Assembly (NCBI RefSeq): GCF_022267315.1
Contig: NZ_JAIKLE010000015.1
Span: 95,776 to 159,775, forward strand
Length of the DNA: 64,000 bases
Reading direction: 5' to 3'
Source: Maribellus maritimus
GTDB taxonomy: Bacteria > Bacteroidota > Bacteroidia > Bacteroidales > Prolixibacteraceae
The notes beneath the pieces are model-generated. The model had not been told where the DNA came from and searched no databases. It saw nothing but the letters and a program-made list of their open reading frames with translations. Position 1 is the stretch's first letter; each line of letters starts with the position of its first letter. Shown here piece by piece: positions 51,349 through 60,989 of this stretch. Position numbers and translations under genes: made by a program.

Positions 51349-53730
51349 TTATTTTAGATTTTCTTCAAAAAGGTTAAAAATTCGTTTGTATTCATCAGTC
51401 CAGCTCGATGGTTCCACAAACCCGTGTGCTTCAACGGGATAAACAGCCAGTTCCCAGTTTTCTTTCCCCAGTTCAATCAGACGTTGCGACAGTCGCACGA
51501 TATCCTGAAATTGAACGTTGTCATCCACCATTCCATGGCACATCAGAAGCGCGCCTTCCAGGCCTTCTGCAAAATAAATGGGTGAACTTTGCCTGTAGGC
51601 AATACTATCTTCCACCGGGGTATTTAAAATATTCGCAGTGTAACCGTGGTTGTAATGTGCCCAGTCGGTAACAGAACGAAGTCCGGCTCCGGCGGCAAAA
51701 ACACCGGGTTCTGTGAACATGGCCATCAAAGTAATAAATCCGCCATACGACCCTCCGTAAATTCCGATTCGATCAGGCGAAACATTGTACTTTTCGACTA
51801 ACATTTTAGCACCATCTACATGGTCTGAAAGATCTTTACCTCCCATGTGGCGGTATATTCCTGTTCGCCAGTCGCGGCCATAACCAGAACTGCCACGATA
51901 ATCGATATCTAAAACAGTGTAGCCATTGTCGACTAAAAAGTTGTGGAACATAAATTCACGGAAATAGCTGCTCCACCATTTGTGTGCATTTTGCAAATAG
52001 CCGGCACCATGCACAAAAACAACAGCAGGGCCATTTTTCTCTATATTTTCAGGACGGTATAAACGTGCATAAACTTCCGCTCCGTCTTCAGCACTAAAAG
52101 TAATAAACTCGGGCACCCGCCATGAATAGGCATTAAAATCATCAGTTGTTGACTGGGTTATCTGAGTTGCTTCGGCTCCGGGTTTATTTTCCTGTAAATA
52201 CAGTTCCCAGGGTTTGTTGGCATACGAATAACGGATGGCAAGATATTTTTCATCGGGAGAAAGCGTTACTTCGTTGTTGCCTTCCATCGATGTAATTTGT
52301 GTAAACTCACCTCCCCAAACCGGCATCCGGTAAAAATGCATTACTCCGGGGTGTACTTTGTTGGCGACGAAATAGAAATATTTTTTATCATTAGAAATGG
52401 AAGCTTCGGAAACTTCATATTTTCCCGAGGTTAATGCTTTTTTTGCCTTTGTTTCCGTATTTACGGTGTATAACTGAGAGTAACCACTTTCTTCCGACTG
52501 AAACCAAACAGATGTCCCGTCGGGCATCCAGCCAATACTGCCTGTTGAATATCCCCAACTTCCGATTCCCGGGCCACCTATCCATGCTTCGTCATGTTGA
52601 CGATCCAGTAGATCGAGTTCTCCTGTTGCCGGATCGAGAAGTAAAATCCACCTGTCTTTGTGATCTGCAGCAAGAGCCACTAAAATGGCTTTATCGCTTT
52701 CGGGATTCCATATCGGACCAAGTAGGCTAAGTCCCCGATTTTTTAATTCAGCATCATCTTTGGCCTTTTTATCCGGATAATCGTTTAAGTATTCAGGCAG
52801 GTCTTTTAATCCGGGAATATCATCTGTTTTAATTTTAACAGTTTTGTTATTTTCAATATCAAAAATCCCCATTTCAGAGTTCGCCTGCGGGCTCCCAACT
52901 TTTGCTCGTGCATCACGTTCTTCTGTGTACCCCGATTCTGTAACAAAGTGAGTAACCGATGTCGATTTTTGTCCTTGCGGCATTTCAAAAGTGGAATAAA
53001 TAACAAATTTCCCTGTAGGGCTCAGTGAAGCGTCTCTTAACCTGTTTTTACCCAAGTATATTTTTAGTGGTTCCGGTATTTCCTCTTTTTCCCGTTGTCT
53101 TTCACGGGCATTGTTCATGGCTTCTCTTTCTCTTAGTACATCAAACAGTTCCATTTGCTGCTTTTCCAGCCACTTGTCCTGTCCCTGACTCTTTCTTTCC
53201 GGTCGTTCATCACCCGGAGAAAAATTAGTTATTTGCTTTATTACGCCGGTTTCCAAATTCAGCAAAAAAAGATTCTGATCGAGTAGGAAAGAAATGTGCG
53301 AATCATCAAGCACAAACTGAGGGTCTGAGATTCGTTTTAACCAGTCGGTGAGTTGCTTTTCAGTTCTTTTTTTCAAATCGAAAAGATACAGATTCCCATT
53401 TTTGATTGCTACTTTTTTTGTGTTGTCTGAATTATAATCGGAAAACCGGCCAGGTAAATTTTGCTGTTCTTCCAACGAGACTTTCTCTGTTTTTCTGCTT
53501 TTCAGATTATAGGCATAAAGCGATGAAAGCGTGTCCATACCGGGATTCCAGTTAAAGTATATTTTCGAACTGTTGTCATCCCAGGAGATTCTTTCAGGAA
53601 GTGTTCCAATCCAGTGGTCTGGATTCTGCATGATTTTTTCAATCGTAAGTACACTTTTATTATTTTTTTGAATTTGTGCCTGTACACTTAAAGCACCGAG
53701 AATAATAATAAACAGCAGCAGTTTTTTCAT
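51349..53730 (-). CDS. S9-family prolyl oligopeptidase / dipeptidyl peptidase
   Basis: 793 residues with a signal peptide (MKKLLLFIIILGALSVQAQI). A seven-bladed propeller covers most of residues 40-530. The alpha/beta hydrolase domain follows with Ser661 (YGGSYGG), Asp736/737 (MVDDNVQF) and His769 (VEAHGFVEP). It would cleave short peptides in the periplasm. It differs from DPP4 proper by lacking a recognisable EE dipeptide helix. It has its own terminator and lies 15 bases downstream of the aldo/keto reductase stop, so co-transcription is likely. Confidence 0.92.
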   Translation of the reverse strand: MKKLLLFIIILGALSVQAQIQKNNKSVLTIEKIMQNPDHWIGTLPERISWDDNSSKIYFNWNPGMDTLSSLYAYNLKSRKTEKVSLEEQQNLPGRFSDYNSDNTKKVAIKNGNLYLFDLKKRTEKQLTDWLKRISDPQFVLDDSHISFLLDQNLFLLNLETGVIKQITNFSPGDERPERKSQGQDKWLEKQQMELFDVLREREAMNNARERQREKEEIPEPLKIYLGKNRLRDASLSPTGKFVIYSTFEMPQGQKSTSVTHFVTESGYTEERDARAKVGSPQANSEMGIFDIENNKTVKIKTDDIPGLKDLPEYLNDYPDKKAKDDAELKNRGLSLLGPIWNPESDKAILVALAADHKDRWILLLDPATGELDLLDRQHDEAWIGGPGIGSWGYSTGSIGWMPDGTSVWFQSEESGYSQLYTVNTETKAKKALTSGKYEVSEASISNDKKYFYFVANKVHPGVMHFYRMPVWGGEFTQITSMEGNNEVTLSPDEKYLAIRYSYANKPWELYLQENKPGAEATQITQSTTDDFNAYSWRVPEFITFSAEDGAEVYARLYRPENIEKNGPAVVFVHGAGYLQNAHKWWSSYFREFMFHNFLVDNGYTVLDIDYRGSSGYGRDWRTGIYRHMGGKDLSDHVDGAKMLVEKYNVSPDRIGIYGGSYGGFITLMAMFTEPGVFAAGAGLRSVTDWAHYNHGYTANILNTPVEDSIAYRQSSPIYFAEGLEGALLMCHGMVDDNVQFQDIVRLSQRLIELGKENWELAVYPVEAHGFVEPSSWTDEYKRIFNLFEENLK

Positions 53731-53745
53731 CGTATTTTTTTTGAA

Positions 53746-54570
53746 TTAAAAGCTAAAATTATTTGGATCCGGCCCAATTCTGAGCGATTTATCCAACCGG
53801 TCGATTTTTAAAATGTCTTCCTCACTAATATTAAAATCGAAGATGTCCGCATTGGAAGAAATTCGTTCCGGATTTGATGATTTTGGAATAGTTACCACCC
53901 CTTTTTGAATATCCCAGCGCAAAACAATCTGAACCGGTGTCTTTCCGTATTTTACTGCCAGTGCCTGAATTACCGGTAAGTTATTTACTTTTCCTTTGAT
54001 AATCGGACTCCAGGCTTCCAGTTGGATTTTTTTCTCCTGACAATATTTTAACAATTCGGGTTGAACCAGTTCCGGGTGAAACTCCACCTGGTTAACGGCG
54101 GGCAACACATTGCATCGGGGTAAAAATTCTTCAAGGTGATGAATCATAAAATTACTGATACCAATGGCTCTGATTTTACCTTTTTGGTACAACTCTTCCA
54201 TTGCTTCCCATGTTTCTGCCGAGCGCTTCCCTTTGGGCCAGTGGATAAGATAAAGATCAATATATTCGGTTTGCAGCTTCCCGATACTTTCTTCAAAAGC
54301 GCGCAGGGTAGTTTGGTACCCCTGATCGCTGTTCCATACTTTTGTTGTGAGAAAAATATCCTTCCTGGGAATACCACTTTGTTTTACTGCGTTTCCAACA
54401 CCTCTTTCGTTGTAATACATAGCAGCAGTGTCAATACTCCGGTAGCCACAATCCAAAGCATGAAGAACTGCTTTTTCAACTTCCCCTCCTTCCCGGGATT
54501 CGAATACTCCCAATCCCAGCCAGGGCATCTCTACTCCGTTATTTAGTTTTACTTTCGAAGAAATATTCAT
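53746..54570 (-). CDS. Aldo/keto reductase
   Basis: About 274 residues from ATG 54568-54570 (MNISSKVKLNNGVEMPWLGL); an in-frame ATG eight codons upstream adds a nonhomologous leader. AKR signatures are visible: DTAAMYYNERGVG (catalytic Tyr), DLYLIHWPKG, and the C-terminal IPKSSNPERI (cofactor binding). It reduces aldehydes with NADPH. It is upstream of the S9 peptidase and divergent from aspartate kinase. Confidence 0.93.
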   Translation of the reverse strand: MNISSKVKLNNGVEMPWLGLGVFESREGGEVEKAVLHALDCGYRSIDTAAMYYNERGVGNAVKQSGIPRKDIFLTTKVWNSDQGYQTTLRAFEESIGKLQTEYIDLYLIHWPKGKRSAETWEAMEELYQKGKIRAIGISNFMIHHLEEFLPRCNVLPAVNQVEFHPELVQPELLKYCQEKKIQLEAWSPIIKGKVNNLPVIQALAVKYGKTPVQIVLRWDIQKGVVTIPKSSNPERISSNADIFDFNISEEDILKIDRLDKSLRIGPDPNNFSF

Positions 54571-54741
54571 ACATAAGCTATTTTCAGAGCGCAACTAAAT
54601 TAATCAATTTTTCAGAGGAAGCCTTGTTTGTTTTGTATTGAATATATGATGATAATATTTCTTTAGTTTTGCTGAAAAATATTATTTTACGCCTTTCGTT
54701 TAAAAATGGGAGTATTCCCTGCACAGAGAAAATATCGGACA

Positions 54742-55992
54742 ATGAAAATATTTAAGTTTGGTGGCGCTTCTGTTAAAAGCGCGGAGGCCGTTAAAAATGT
54801 AACCCGTATCCTGGGAAAATACAGTGAGAACCTTGTAGTTGTCGTTTCAGCAATGGGAAAAACGACCAATTTGCTGGAAACGCTGGTGAGAGCCTATTTT
54901 AACAGAGAGGAAAAAAAATACGAGATATTTCAGGAATTTAAAGCTTATCATAAAGAAATAATGGATAACCTTTTTGATGGAAACGGAATTCCTGAGTCGG
55001 TTACCTTTTTATTTGTTGAACTTGAAGCGAAATTGAAGAAGGTTCCTTCACTCGATTTTAATTTTGAATACGATCAGATTATCTGTTTCGGGGAGCTGGT
55101 TTCTACACAAATCATAAGCGATTATCTGAACTACGCAGGAGTAAAAAATCAGTGGATTGATATTCGTGCCTGTCTCCGAACAGACGATAATTTTCGCGAC
55201 GCCTCAATTGACTGGGAATGGACAGAAGAGTTGGTTCAGGACACATTCCGGTTTAACGGACAGAACTTATATATTACTCAAGGTTTTATTGGTTCTACTA
55301 CCACAAATTTAACCACATCACTGGGGCGCGAAGGTTCAGATTTTACAGCTGCCATTTTGGGGAATATCTTAAATGCTGAAAGCGTTTCTTTTTGGAAAGA
55401 CGTACCGGGTGTACTGAGCGCAGATCCCAAAAAGATGGATGGCGCTGTAAAAATTACTGAGTTATCGTATCGAGAAGCAGTTGAGATGACGCATTCAGGA
55501 GCTCAGATTATTCATCCCAAAACAATGAAACCTCTTCATAATAAGGGTATTTCGCTGTATGTAAAATCGTTTTTGGAGCCTGAAAATTCCGGAACTGTAA
55601 TTCATAAAATCGATCATAAAATAGAATTGCCTCCAATTTTTATTCTAAAAGAAAATCTGGTATTGATTACCTTATCTCCTAAAGATTTTTCATTTATAAG
55701 CATTAATGACATCGACCGCGTAGTCAATTTTTTGCTGGAGAACCGGGTGAAAGTTACCCTCATGCAACAGTCGGCAATCGATTTAAATCTTGTAATTGAT
55801 GCGCCTGAGGCTGATTTGCAGGAGATTTTTCTGGAACTGAAACCATTCTACACCGTCAGGTACAACACCGACCTTACTTTAATCACAATCAGGCATTACA
55901 CAGAAGAAGTTTTAGACTGGATGGTCAAAGAAAAAGATATTTATCTGGAACAACACAGCAGGCTGACGGCAAGAATGCTTGTAAAACAATAA
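54742..55992 (+). CDS. lysC: Aspartate kinase
   Basis: About 416 residues from ATG 54742 (MKIFKFGGASVKSAEAVKN); the in-frame ATG at 54706 adds twelve residues. The kinase domain has KFGGASV and TSLGREGSDFTAAILGN. The ACT part at ~285-410 is shorter and divergent, so feedback control may differ. It makes aspartyl phosphate, the substrate of Asd encoded at 8077-9087. It is divergent from the aldo/keto reductase gene. Confidence 0.93.
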   Translation: MKIFKFGGASVKSAEAVKNVTRILGKYSENLVVVVSAMGKTTNLLETLVRAYFNREEKKYEIFQEFKAYHKEIMDNLFDGNGIPESVTFLFVELEAKLKKVPSLDFNFEYDQIICFGELVSTQIISDYLNYAGVKNQWIDIRACLRTDDNFRDASIDWEWTEELVQDTFRFNGQNLYITQGFIGSTTTNLTTSLGREGSDFTAAILGNILNAESVSFWKDVPGVLSADPKKMDGAVKITELSYREAVEMTHSGAQIIHPKTMKPLHNKGISLYVKSFLEPENSGTVIHKIDHKIELPPIFILKENLVLITLSPKDFSFISINDIDRVVNFLLENRVKVTLMQQSAIDLNLVIDAPEADLQEIFLELKPFYTVRYNTDLTLITIRHYTEEVLDWMVKEKDIYLEQHSRLTARMLVKQ

Positions 55993-56083
55993 AGATTATT
56001 TCAGAAATTATTTCTTTATCGCAACCAATAAGTTGTAATTTTAAGCGGACTCGACTGACATATAAAACAAAACTTCGACAATT

Positions 56084-57400
56084 ATGAATCAGAAAAAGAT
56101 ACTACCATACGCAATTGTTTTGCTTGTTGTTGCTATTATTGTTTTGGTTGTTGGGAAAAAGGCCGGTTGGTTTGGGCAGGAATATGCTATTAGCGTTGCT
56201 ACCGAAACGGTTGAAAGTAAAACAATAACAGAACAGATTACAGCCAATGGTAAAATTCAACCTGAAACGGAGGTGAAAATTAGCCCCGATGTTGCCGGTG
56301 AAATTGTTGAGTTATATGTTGAAGAAGGCGACGAAGTAAAAGCCGGTGACTTACTATGTGTGATTAAGCCTGATATGTATGTTTCGGCATTAAACAGGGC
56401 ACAGGCGACGTTGAATTCTTCGAAAGCCCGATTGGCACAGGCCGAAGCACAACGAATTGAGCGGGAGATGGCTTTTAAAAGGGCAAAACAGCTTTATGAC
56501 GGAGGCGCTATTCCAGTTTCGGAATACGAATCTGCCGAAGCCTCTTATAAAGTTGCCCAGTCTGAGGTTCGGGCTGCTGAATTTTCAGTGAAAAGTGCTG
56601 AAGCCTCGGTATCAGAAGCTGACGAACAATTGAGAAAAACCAAAATTTATGCACCTATCGCTGGAACCATTTCGGCTTTAAATGTTGAAAAAGGTGAACG
56701 TGTAGTGGGAACCAGTATGATGGTTGGTACTGAAATGATGGTTGTTGCCGATTTAGACAGGATGGAGGTGGAAGTGGAGGTCAATGAAAATGATATTGTA
56801 AAAGTCTCAAAATACGATACGGCTTTGGTTGAGGTAGATGCTTATTTGCAGCGGAAATTTAAAGGAGTTGTCACTGAAATAGCCAACTCGGCAAGCACTA
56901 CCGGGACCGCAACCGACCAGGTGACCAATTTTGAGGTAAAGGTATTTTTGCTGGCTGAGTCCTATACTGATCTTGTTGATTCTGTTTCCGGTAATTTATA
57001 CCCGTTTCGCCCTGGGATGTCGGCCACAGTTGATATTCAAACAGAAACGCGTGAAAATGTTATTTCTGTTCCTATTTCTGCTGTTACAACACGTGTGAAA
57101 AAGGAAGGTGGCGGAACAGAGGAAGTGAAAGACGAAAGCAATTCGCCGGATGAGGATGGAGAAGAGGAAGTTATTGAACGTGAAGAAAAACAGGAAGTTG
57201 TTTTTGTTTTGAAGGACGATGTTGTTCGAAAAGTGGAAGTTAAAACCGGTATTCAGGATAACAACAGTATTGAAATATTGGAAGGAATTTCAGAAGGGGA
57301 TGAGGTAGTTATTGCGCCTTATAATGCAATAACAAAATCGCTGAAGGACAGTATGCTGGTAAAAAAAGTAACCGAAGAAGAACTTTTCAAAGAAGATTAA
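56084..57400 (+). CDS. Efflux membrane-fusion protein (HlyD/MacA-like)
   Basis: 438 residues. A membrane anchor (residues 5-24) is followed by a lipoyl-like barrel (ELYVEEGDEVKAGDLLCVIK), an alpha-helical hairpin (~100-190, RAQATLNSSKARLAQAEAQR), and beta-barrel domains. An acidic insertion EEVKDESNSPDEDGEEE occurs near residue 350. It links an inner-membrane ABC or RND pump to an outer-membrane channel. No cognate pump or TolC gene is adjacent. Confidence 0.9.
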   Translation: MNQKKILPYAIVLLVVAIIVLVVGKKAGWFGQEYAISVATETVESKTITEQITANGKIQPETEVKISPDVAGEIVELYVEEGDEVKAGDLLCVIKPDMYVSALNRAQATLNSSKARLAQAEAQRIEREMAFKRAKQLYDGGAIPVSEYESAEASYKVAQSEVRAAEFSVKSAEASVSEADEQLRKTKIYAPIAGTISALNVEKGERVVGTSMMVGTEMMVVADLDRMEVEVEVNENDIVKVSKYDTALVEVDAYLQRKFKGVVTEIANSASTTGTATDQVTNFEVKVFLLAESYTDLVDSVSGNLYPFRPGMSATVDIQTETRENVISVPISAVTTRVKKEGGGTEEVKDESNSPDEDGEEEVIEREEKQEVVFVLKDDVVRKVEVKTGIQDNNSIEILEGISEGDEVVIAPYNAITKSLKDSMLVKKVTEEELFKED

Positions 57401-57420
57401 AAATAAGTAAGGGCTCATAA

Positions 57421-57458
57421 AAAAAGCGTTTTGTATTTTTTTACCAAGCGCTTTTTAT
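57421..57458 (+). terminator. Terminator of the membrane-fusion gene
   Basis: AAAAAGCG and CGCTTTTT arms flank a T-rich loop and are followed by TATTTAATC. It is 20 bases past the stop. Confidence 0.65.
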
Positions 57459-57513
57459 TTAATCAAACAATTCCTTTAAGATACAGGAATAGTCGTCAAC
57501 CTTTAAATTTTTT

Positions 57514-58638
57514 TTATTCTCCTGAAAAATAGTCTCTGTTTTGCAAGGCGGTTACATTAGTCGTTTGCACCTGGTTAACTTTTAAACTGATTTGTTCCTG
57601 AATTTTGCTGCCATCCATTTTGTATTTCTTTTCAACCTGTATAAGTTCCGGTTTTAAATTGGCGTAGCTAACTGTATACTGATACGAAACATCCTTTTTT
57701 ACTTTTAGGCTGGAATTCGTTACTGCCAGGGATCGGCCCTGCAAACTGTTTTGTTTTGAACGGATAGTTCCTTCAATTTTTTTAACGGAATAATCTTCTT
57801 TTTCAATCGTAATTTTTCCTTCAAAAAAAGTAGCATAAAAGTCACCCGAACCAGCCAGTGTTGGAACGGTTTGTTTGAAAGCGATAGTCCAGCATTCATC
57901 ACCATTTACAACCGGCTCATCTTCCAAAGTCAGTCTGAAATCGGCGAGAAGATCGGGGTTTAATACGGAAGATCCCGAACGAACCCAGTCAAAATCAAGC
58001 AATTCGCCAATGTTATTTGTTCCGGTTGAAAAACGATAGTCGGTTTCATATTCCGAGTCTTTTTTTACGACATATTTTACCGACTGAAAAGCATCAAGTT
58101 TCGACGGATTGGTGTAGCCACTCTTGTCATAAATTGTAACGCTTGCTTTCTGATTCGTTTGTGTGGTGTCGTTTGTGGTTTTATTGTTCTCGTAACTGCA
58201 AATCAGGTTATAAGGTCCGCCAATAAAGTTATAGGGAGTGTTTTCTGCAGCCATTCGAAGAATTCGTATTAAAACTTTGGATTGGGCGGCAACATCAATA
58301 TTCCCAATATCGTACGATTGCGACTCAAGTTTAATCACACTATATTCTTTTCCATACAGCTCGGTAACCGGAAATGTTTTGTTTTTAAAACCCACTGCTG
58401 AGAAATAAATGTTTTTTGATGCAAGTTCTTCAGGGATTTTTAGTTCAAAATCACCATCTGCATTGCTGGCAGTCCCATACAATGTGCCCTCTAAACCGAT
58501 GTTGGTATAAGCTACCGGTTCGTTGGTTGCTACATTGATAACTTTTCCTTTAATGGTTTCAATAATTTTTGACCCGTTCTGCGCCGAAGCAACCCATGTA
58601 GAAAAAAAGAGCGTTACTATTATAATTATTTTCTTCAT
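57514..58638 (-). CDS. Carboxypeptidase-regulatory-like domain protein, secreted
   Basis: 374 residues with a signal peptide (MKKIIIIVTLFFSTWVASAQ). A CarboxypepD_reg-like domain follows at ~28-110 (GKVINVATNEPVAYTNIGLE, GTASNADGDFELKIP), then a C-terminal beta domain of DUF5686/unknown type (~130-374). Proteins of this type sit in the periplasm or outer membrane of Bacteroidota. It is related in domain plan to 60073-60828. It is divergent from the coiled-coil protein gene. Confidence 0.85.
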   Translation of the reverse strand: MKKIIIIVTLFFSTWVASAQNGSKIIETIKGKVINVATNEPVAYTNIGLEGTLYGTASNADGDFELKIPEELASKNIYFSAVGFKNKTFPVTELYGKEYSVIKLESQSYDIGNIDVAAQSKVLIRILRMAAENTPYNFIGGPYNLICSYENNKTTNDTTQTNQKASVTIYDKSGYTNPSKLDAFQSVKYVVKKDSEYETDYRFSTGTNNIGELLDFDWVRSGSSVLNPDLLADFRLTLEDEPVVNGDECWTIAFKQTVPTLAGSGDFYATFFEGKITIEKEDYSVKKIEGTIRSKQNSLQGRSLAVTNSSLKVKKDVSYQYTVSYANLKPELIQVEKKYKMDGSKIQEQISLKVNQVQTTNVTALQNRDYFSGE

Positions 58639-58713
58639 TTTCTTTTTGAATTAAAAGTAATAAATAAATACCATTCACACTTATATAACGTTATAATAGG
58701 GGATTATTATTTA

Positions 58714-58721
58714 TATCTTTG
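58714..58721 (+). promoter_or_regulatory. -7 promoter element of the coiled-coil lipoprotein gene
   Basis: TATCTTTG is a perfect TAnnTTTG match 21 bases before the ATG at 58742. No convincing -33 element was found. Confidence 0.5.
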
Positions 58722-58741
58722 TTAAAACAAAAACGAAAAAT

Positions 58742-59398
58742 ATGTCAAAAAAATATTTTATACTTTTCTTTCTTGCAATTACAGTTTTAATGAGTTCGTG
58801 TGTATCAAAAAAGAAATTTCTTGAGATGCAGGGTGGCAGGTTAAAAGCCGAGGAGCAGGTTCGGCAGTTAACCGACGAAAATAATGCACGGGCAAAACGA
58901 ATTGAAGCGTTGATTTCCGATTTTGAAGCCATGAAAAATGAGCTGATGCAAAGTAACGCAATGAAAGATCAGTACATTGACTCATTGAATAGCGAGGTTT
59001 TTGTTTTAAATGAAAAATTAAGTCAGCAAAATGAATCATTGGAGCAAACCAGCTTTAATCTGGATTTTGAAAAACAGCGCTTAACAGCAGCTATAGAAAA
59101 TAAGGATAAATCTATTCGCACACTCGAATCGAGGGTTGCCCAGATGGAAAGCCAGCTGGATGCAAAAACACAGCTTGTTGACCAGTATAGTTTTGATAAG
59201 CGTCAACTGGCGGAAAGAATAAGTGTTTTGGAAGGGCAAGTGAATTCGGGTGAAAAGAAAACTACGGATTTGCAAAATCAGCTTGAAAAAGTGAAGTCGG
59301 AAACAGAAAATCTGAAGGCTCAGATTAAAGAAAAAGATGAAACCATCACGCGGCTGGAAAATAATGTAAAATTGCTGAAAAAAGAATTGGGCCGGTAA
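58742..59398 (+). CDS. Coiled-coil lipoprotein
   Basis: 218 residues. The signal peptide ends in a lipobox (ITVLMSSC, Cys20). The remaining ~195 residues are a continuous heptad-rich coiled coil (EEQVRQLTDENNARAKRIEA onward). It resembles the N-terminal part of OmpA-type lipoproteins without the OmpA domain. It is likely to be a periplasmic spacer or scaffold. It lies 39 bases upstream of the DUF1080 protein gene. Confidence 0.8.
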   Translation: MSKKYFILFFLAITVLMSSCVSKKKFLEMQGGRLKAEEQVRQLTDENNARAKRIEALISDFEAMKNELMQSNAMKDQYIDSLNSEVFVLNEKLSQQNESLEQTSFNLDFEKQRLTAAIENKDKSIRTLESRVAQMESQLDAKTQLVDQYSFDKRQLAERISVLEGQVNSGEKKTTDLQNQLEKVKSETENLKAQIKEKDETITRLENNVKLLKKELGR

Positions 59399-59437
59399 AA
59401 CGAATAAAACTAAAACATATATAACGAACTACCAACG

Positions 59438-60040
59438 ATGAAAAAAACATTATTACTTCTGATTTTATTTGCATTTGCAGGTACTTTTATGGCTTCTGCC
59501 AAAGACGGGAAAGCATTATTCAACGGTAAAAATCTAAAAGGATGGGTCGTTCACGGCACTGAAAAATGGTATGTTGAAGACGGTCTTTTGATTTGTGAAA
59601 GCGGACCCGATGAGGAATATGGCTACCTGTCAACCAAAAAATTTTACGACGATTTTGATTTAACACTTGAATTTCTGCAGGAAGCTGACGGCAACTCCGG
59701 AGTATTTTTTCGTTCAACATTTGAAGGAACCAAAGTAAGTGGATGGCAGGTGGAGGTTGCTCCGCCAAATCACGACACCGGTGGAATTTATGAATCGTAC
59801 GGAAGGGGATGGCTTGTGCAGATTCCTGATGAAAAAGAAAACATCCTGAAAATGGGAGAGTGGAACAAAATGAGAATCCGTGTTGAAGGCGGTCATGTTA
59901 CGACATGGTTGAACGACACAGAGATGGTTGATATAAAAGATGAAAAAATTGCAAAAGGCAAAGGTGCGATTGCGTTGCAAATTCACTCCGGCGGAGGGAT
60001 AAAGGTGAAATGGAGAAATATTAAAGTCATTGAATTATAA
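59438..60040 (+). CDS. DUF1080 (3-keto-disaccharide hydrolase-like) secreted protein
   Basis: 200 residues with a signal peptide (MKKTLLLLILFAFAGTFMAS). It is a lectin-like jelly roll with the family pattern ALFNGKNLKGWVVHGTEKWY, SGVFFRSTFEGTKVSGWQVE and IALQIHSGGGIKVKWRNIKV. Some members hydrolyse 3-keto-glycosides. The enzymatic activity of this one is not established. It has a terminator at 60049-60076. Confidence 0.9.
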   Translation: MKKTLLLLILFAFAGTFMASAKDGKALFNGKNLKGWVVHGTEKWYVEDGLLICESGPDEEYGYLSTKKFYDDFDLTLEFLQEADGNSGVFFRSTFEGTKVSGWQVEVAPPNHDTGGIYESYGRGWLVQIPDEKENILKMGEWNKMRIRVEGGHVTTWLNDTEMVDIKDEKIAKGKGAIALQIHSGGGIKVKWRNIKVIEL

Positions 60041-60048
60041 TTACATGA

Positions 60049-60076
60049 ACCACTCTTTTGGGGGTGGTTTTTTTAT
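60049..60076 (+). terminator. Terminator of the DUF1080 gene
   Basis: ACCACTC and GGGTGGT pair with one G-U around a short loop, followed by seven T. It partly overlaps the end of the convergent gene at 60073. Confidence 0.75.
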
Positions 60077-60828
60077 TTTAGCCTGCCTTCTCTCTTATAA
60101 ATTTCGAAGTATTCCAGAATAGAAGCACGGACCTGATATTCAGTTGATGTGTAAGGCAATACATCTTTCCCGTTAAACCAAACCATAAAAGTGTCAGCTT
60201 GTGGTTCAGTCATTCCTGTCAGAAAGATGACCATTTCTTTGTTGTAATTTTGTGAATGCATTTCCCAGTTTTTTTCCAGGGCTACGGCTTTTCTTACTTC
60301 TCTTTTTTGTTTTTCGCGTTTGCTTAAATGGTAGTGCCAGAACGAGATTGGGCTAAAAAGTGCCGCAACCACAGGTGGTTTTTCATTAAATGCATCGCCT
60401 CGCAATTCAACAGGAATATCAGTTGGTTTGCCTGTTTCCAGACCAAGATCAACGTTTGGTCGTTCCCCTTTTACCTGAACCTCCCCCAAATTGTAGTTCA
60501 TCGGTTTTAACAGAAAAACCAAAACACTGTTCCCGTTATAATTATAAGGCACTTTTAAAACCGCCTTCTGATAACCTACCGAGGATACTACCAAACTATC
60601 AATGTTTAACATTTCAAGCGAGAAGAAGCCATCGGCATTTGTTATGGTTCCGCTGTGGGTACGGTTGTTTACGATGTTGGCATAAGGCACTGCGGAACTG
60701 TCAGCTGCACTGATAATTTTTGCCTGCAGCCGGATTAACATCGGGTCCACAACGACATCGTCCTGGGTATAACCATTGAGGGCAACAGCCAGCAGAAAAA
60801 AGAATATAGTTTTGTTTATTGTTTTCAT
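60073..60828 (-). CDS. Carboxypeptidase-regulatory-like domain protein, secreted
   Basis: About 251 residues from ATG 60828 (MKTINKTIFFFLLAVALNGY is a signal peptide); an ATG two codons upstream is possible. The CarboxypepD_reg-like domain (~30-115: ADSSAVPYANIVNNRTHSGT, NADGFFSLEMLN) is followed by a basic helical tail (HYHLSKREKQKREVRKAVAL). Similar proteins accompany periplasmic carbohydrate or peptide systems. It is convergent with the DUF1080 gene. Confidence 0.82.
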   Translation of the reverse strand: MKTINKTIFFFLLAVALNGYTQDDVVVDPMLIRLQAKIISAADSSAVPYANIVNNRTHSGTITNADGFFSLEMLNIDSLVVSSVGYQKAVLKVPYNYNGNSVLVFLLKPMNYNLGEVQVKGERPNVDLGLETGKPTDIPVELRGDAFNEKPPVVAALFSPISFWHYHLSKREKQKREVRKAVALEKNWEMHSQNYNKEMVIFLTGMTEPQADTFMVWFNGKDVLPYTSTEYQVRASILEYFEIYKREGRLK

Positions 60829-60989
60829 TGCCATTCAAAAAACCGGCTATAAAAGTATTCAATTGGTTTTAGAAGGCCTGAAAGATAACATATTTTAACG
60901 GCTTTTTTAACATGATTTAAGGAGAAGGAAGCTCTTATTGTTAGCTACTCCTTGTTGTCTGTTTTGAAACCAAAATCAGCAACTTGTTT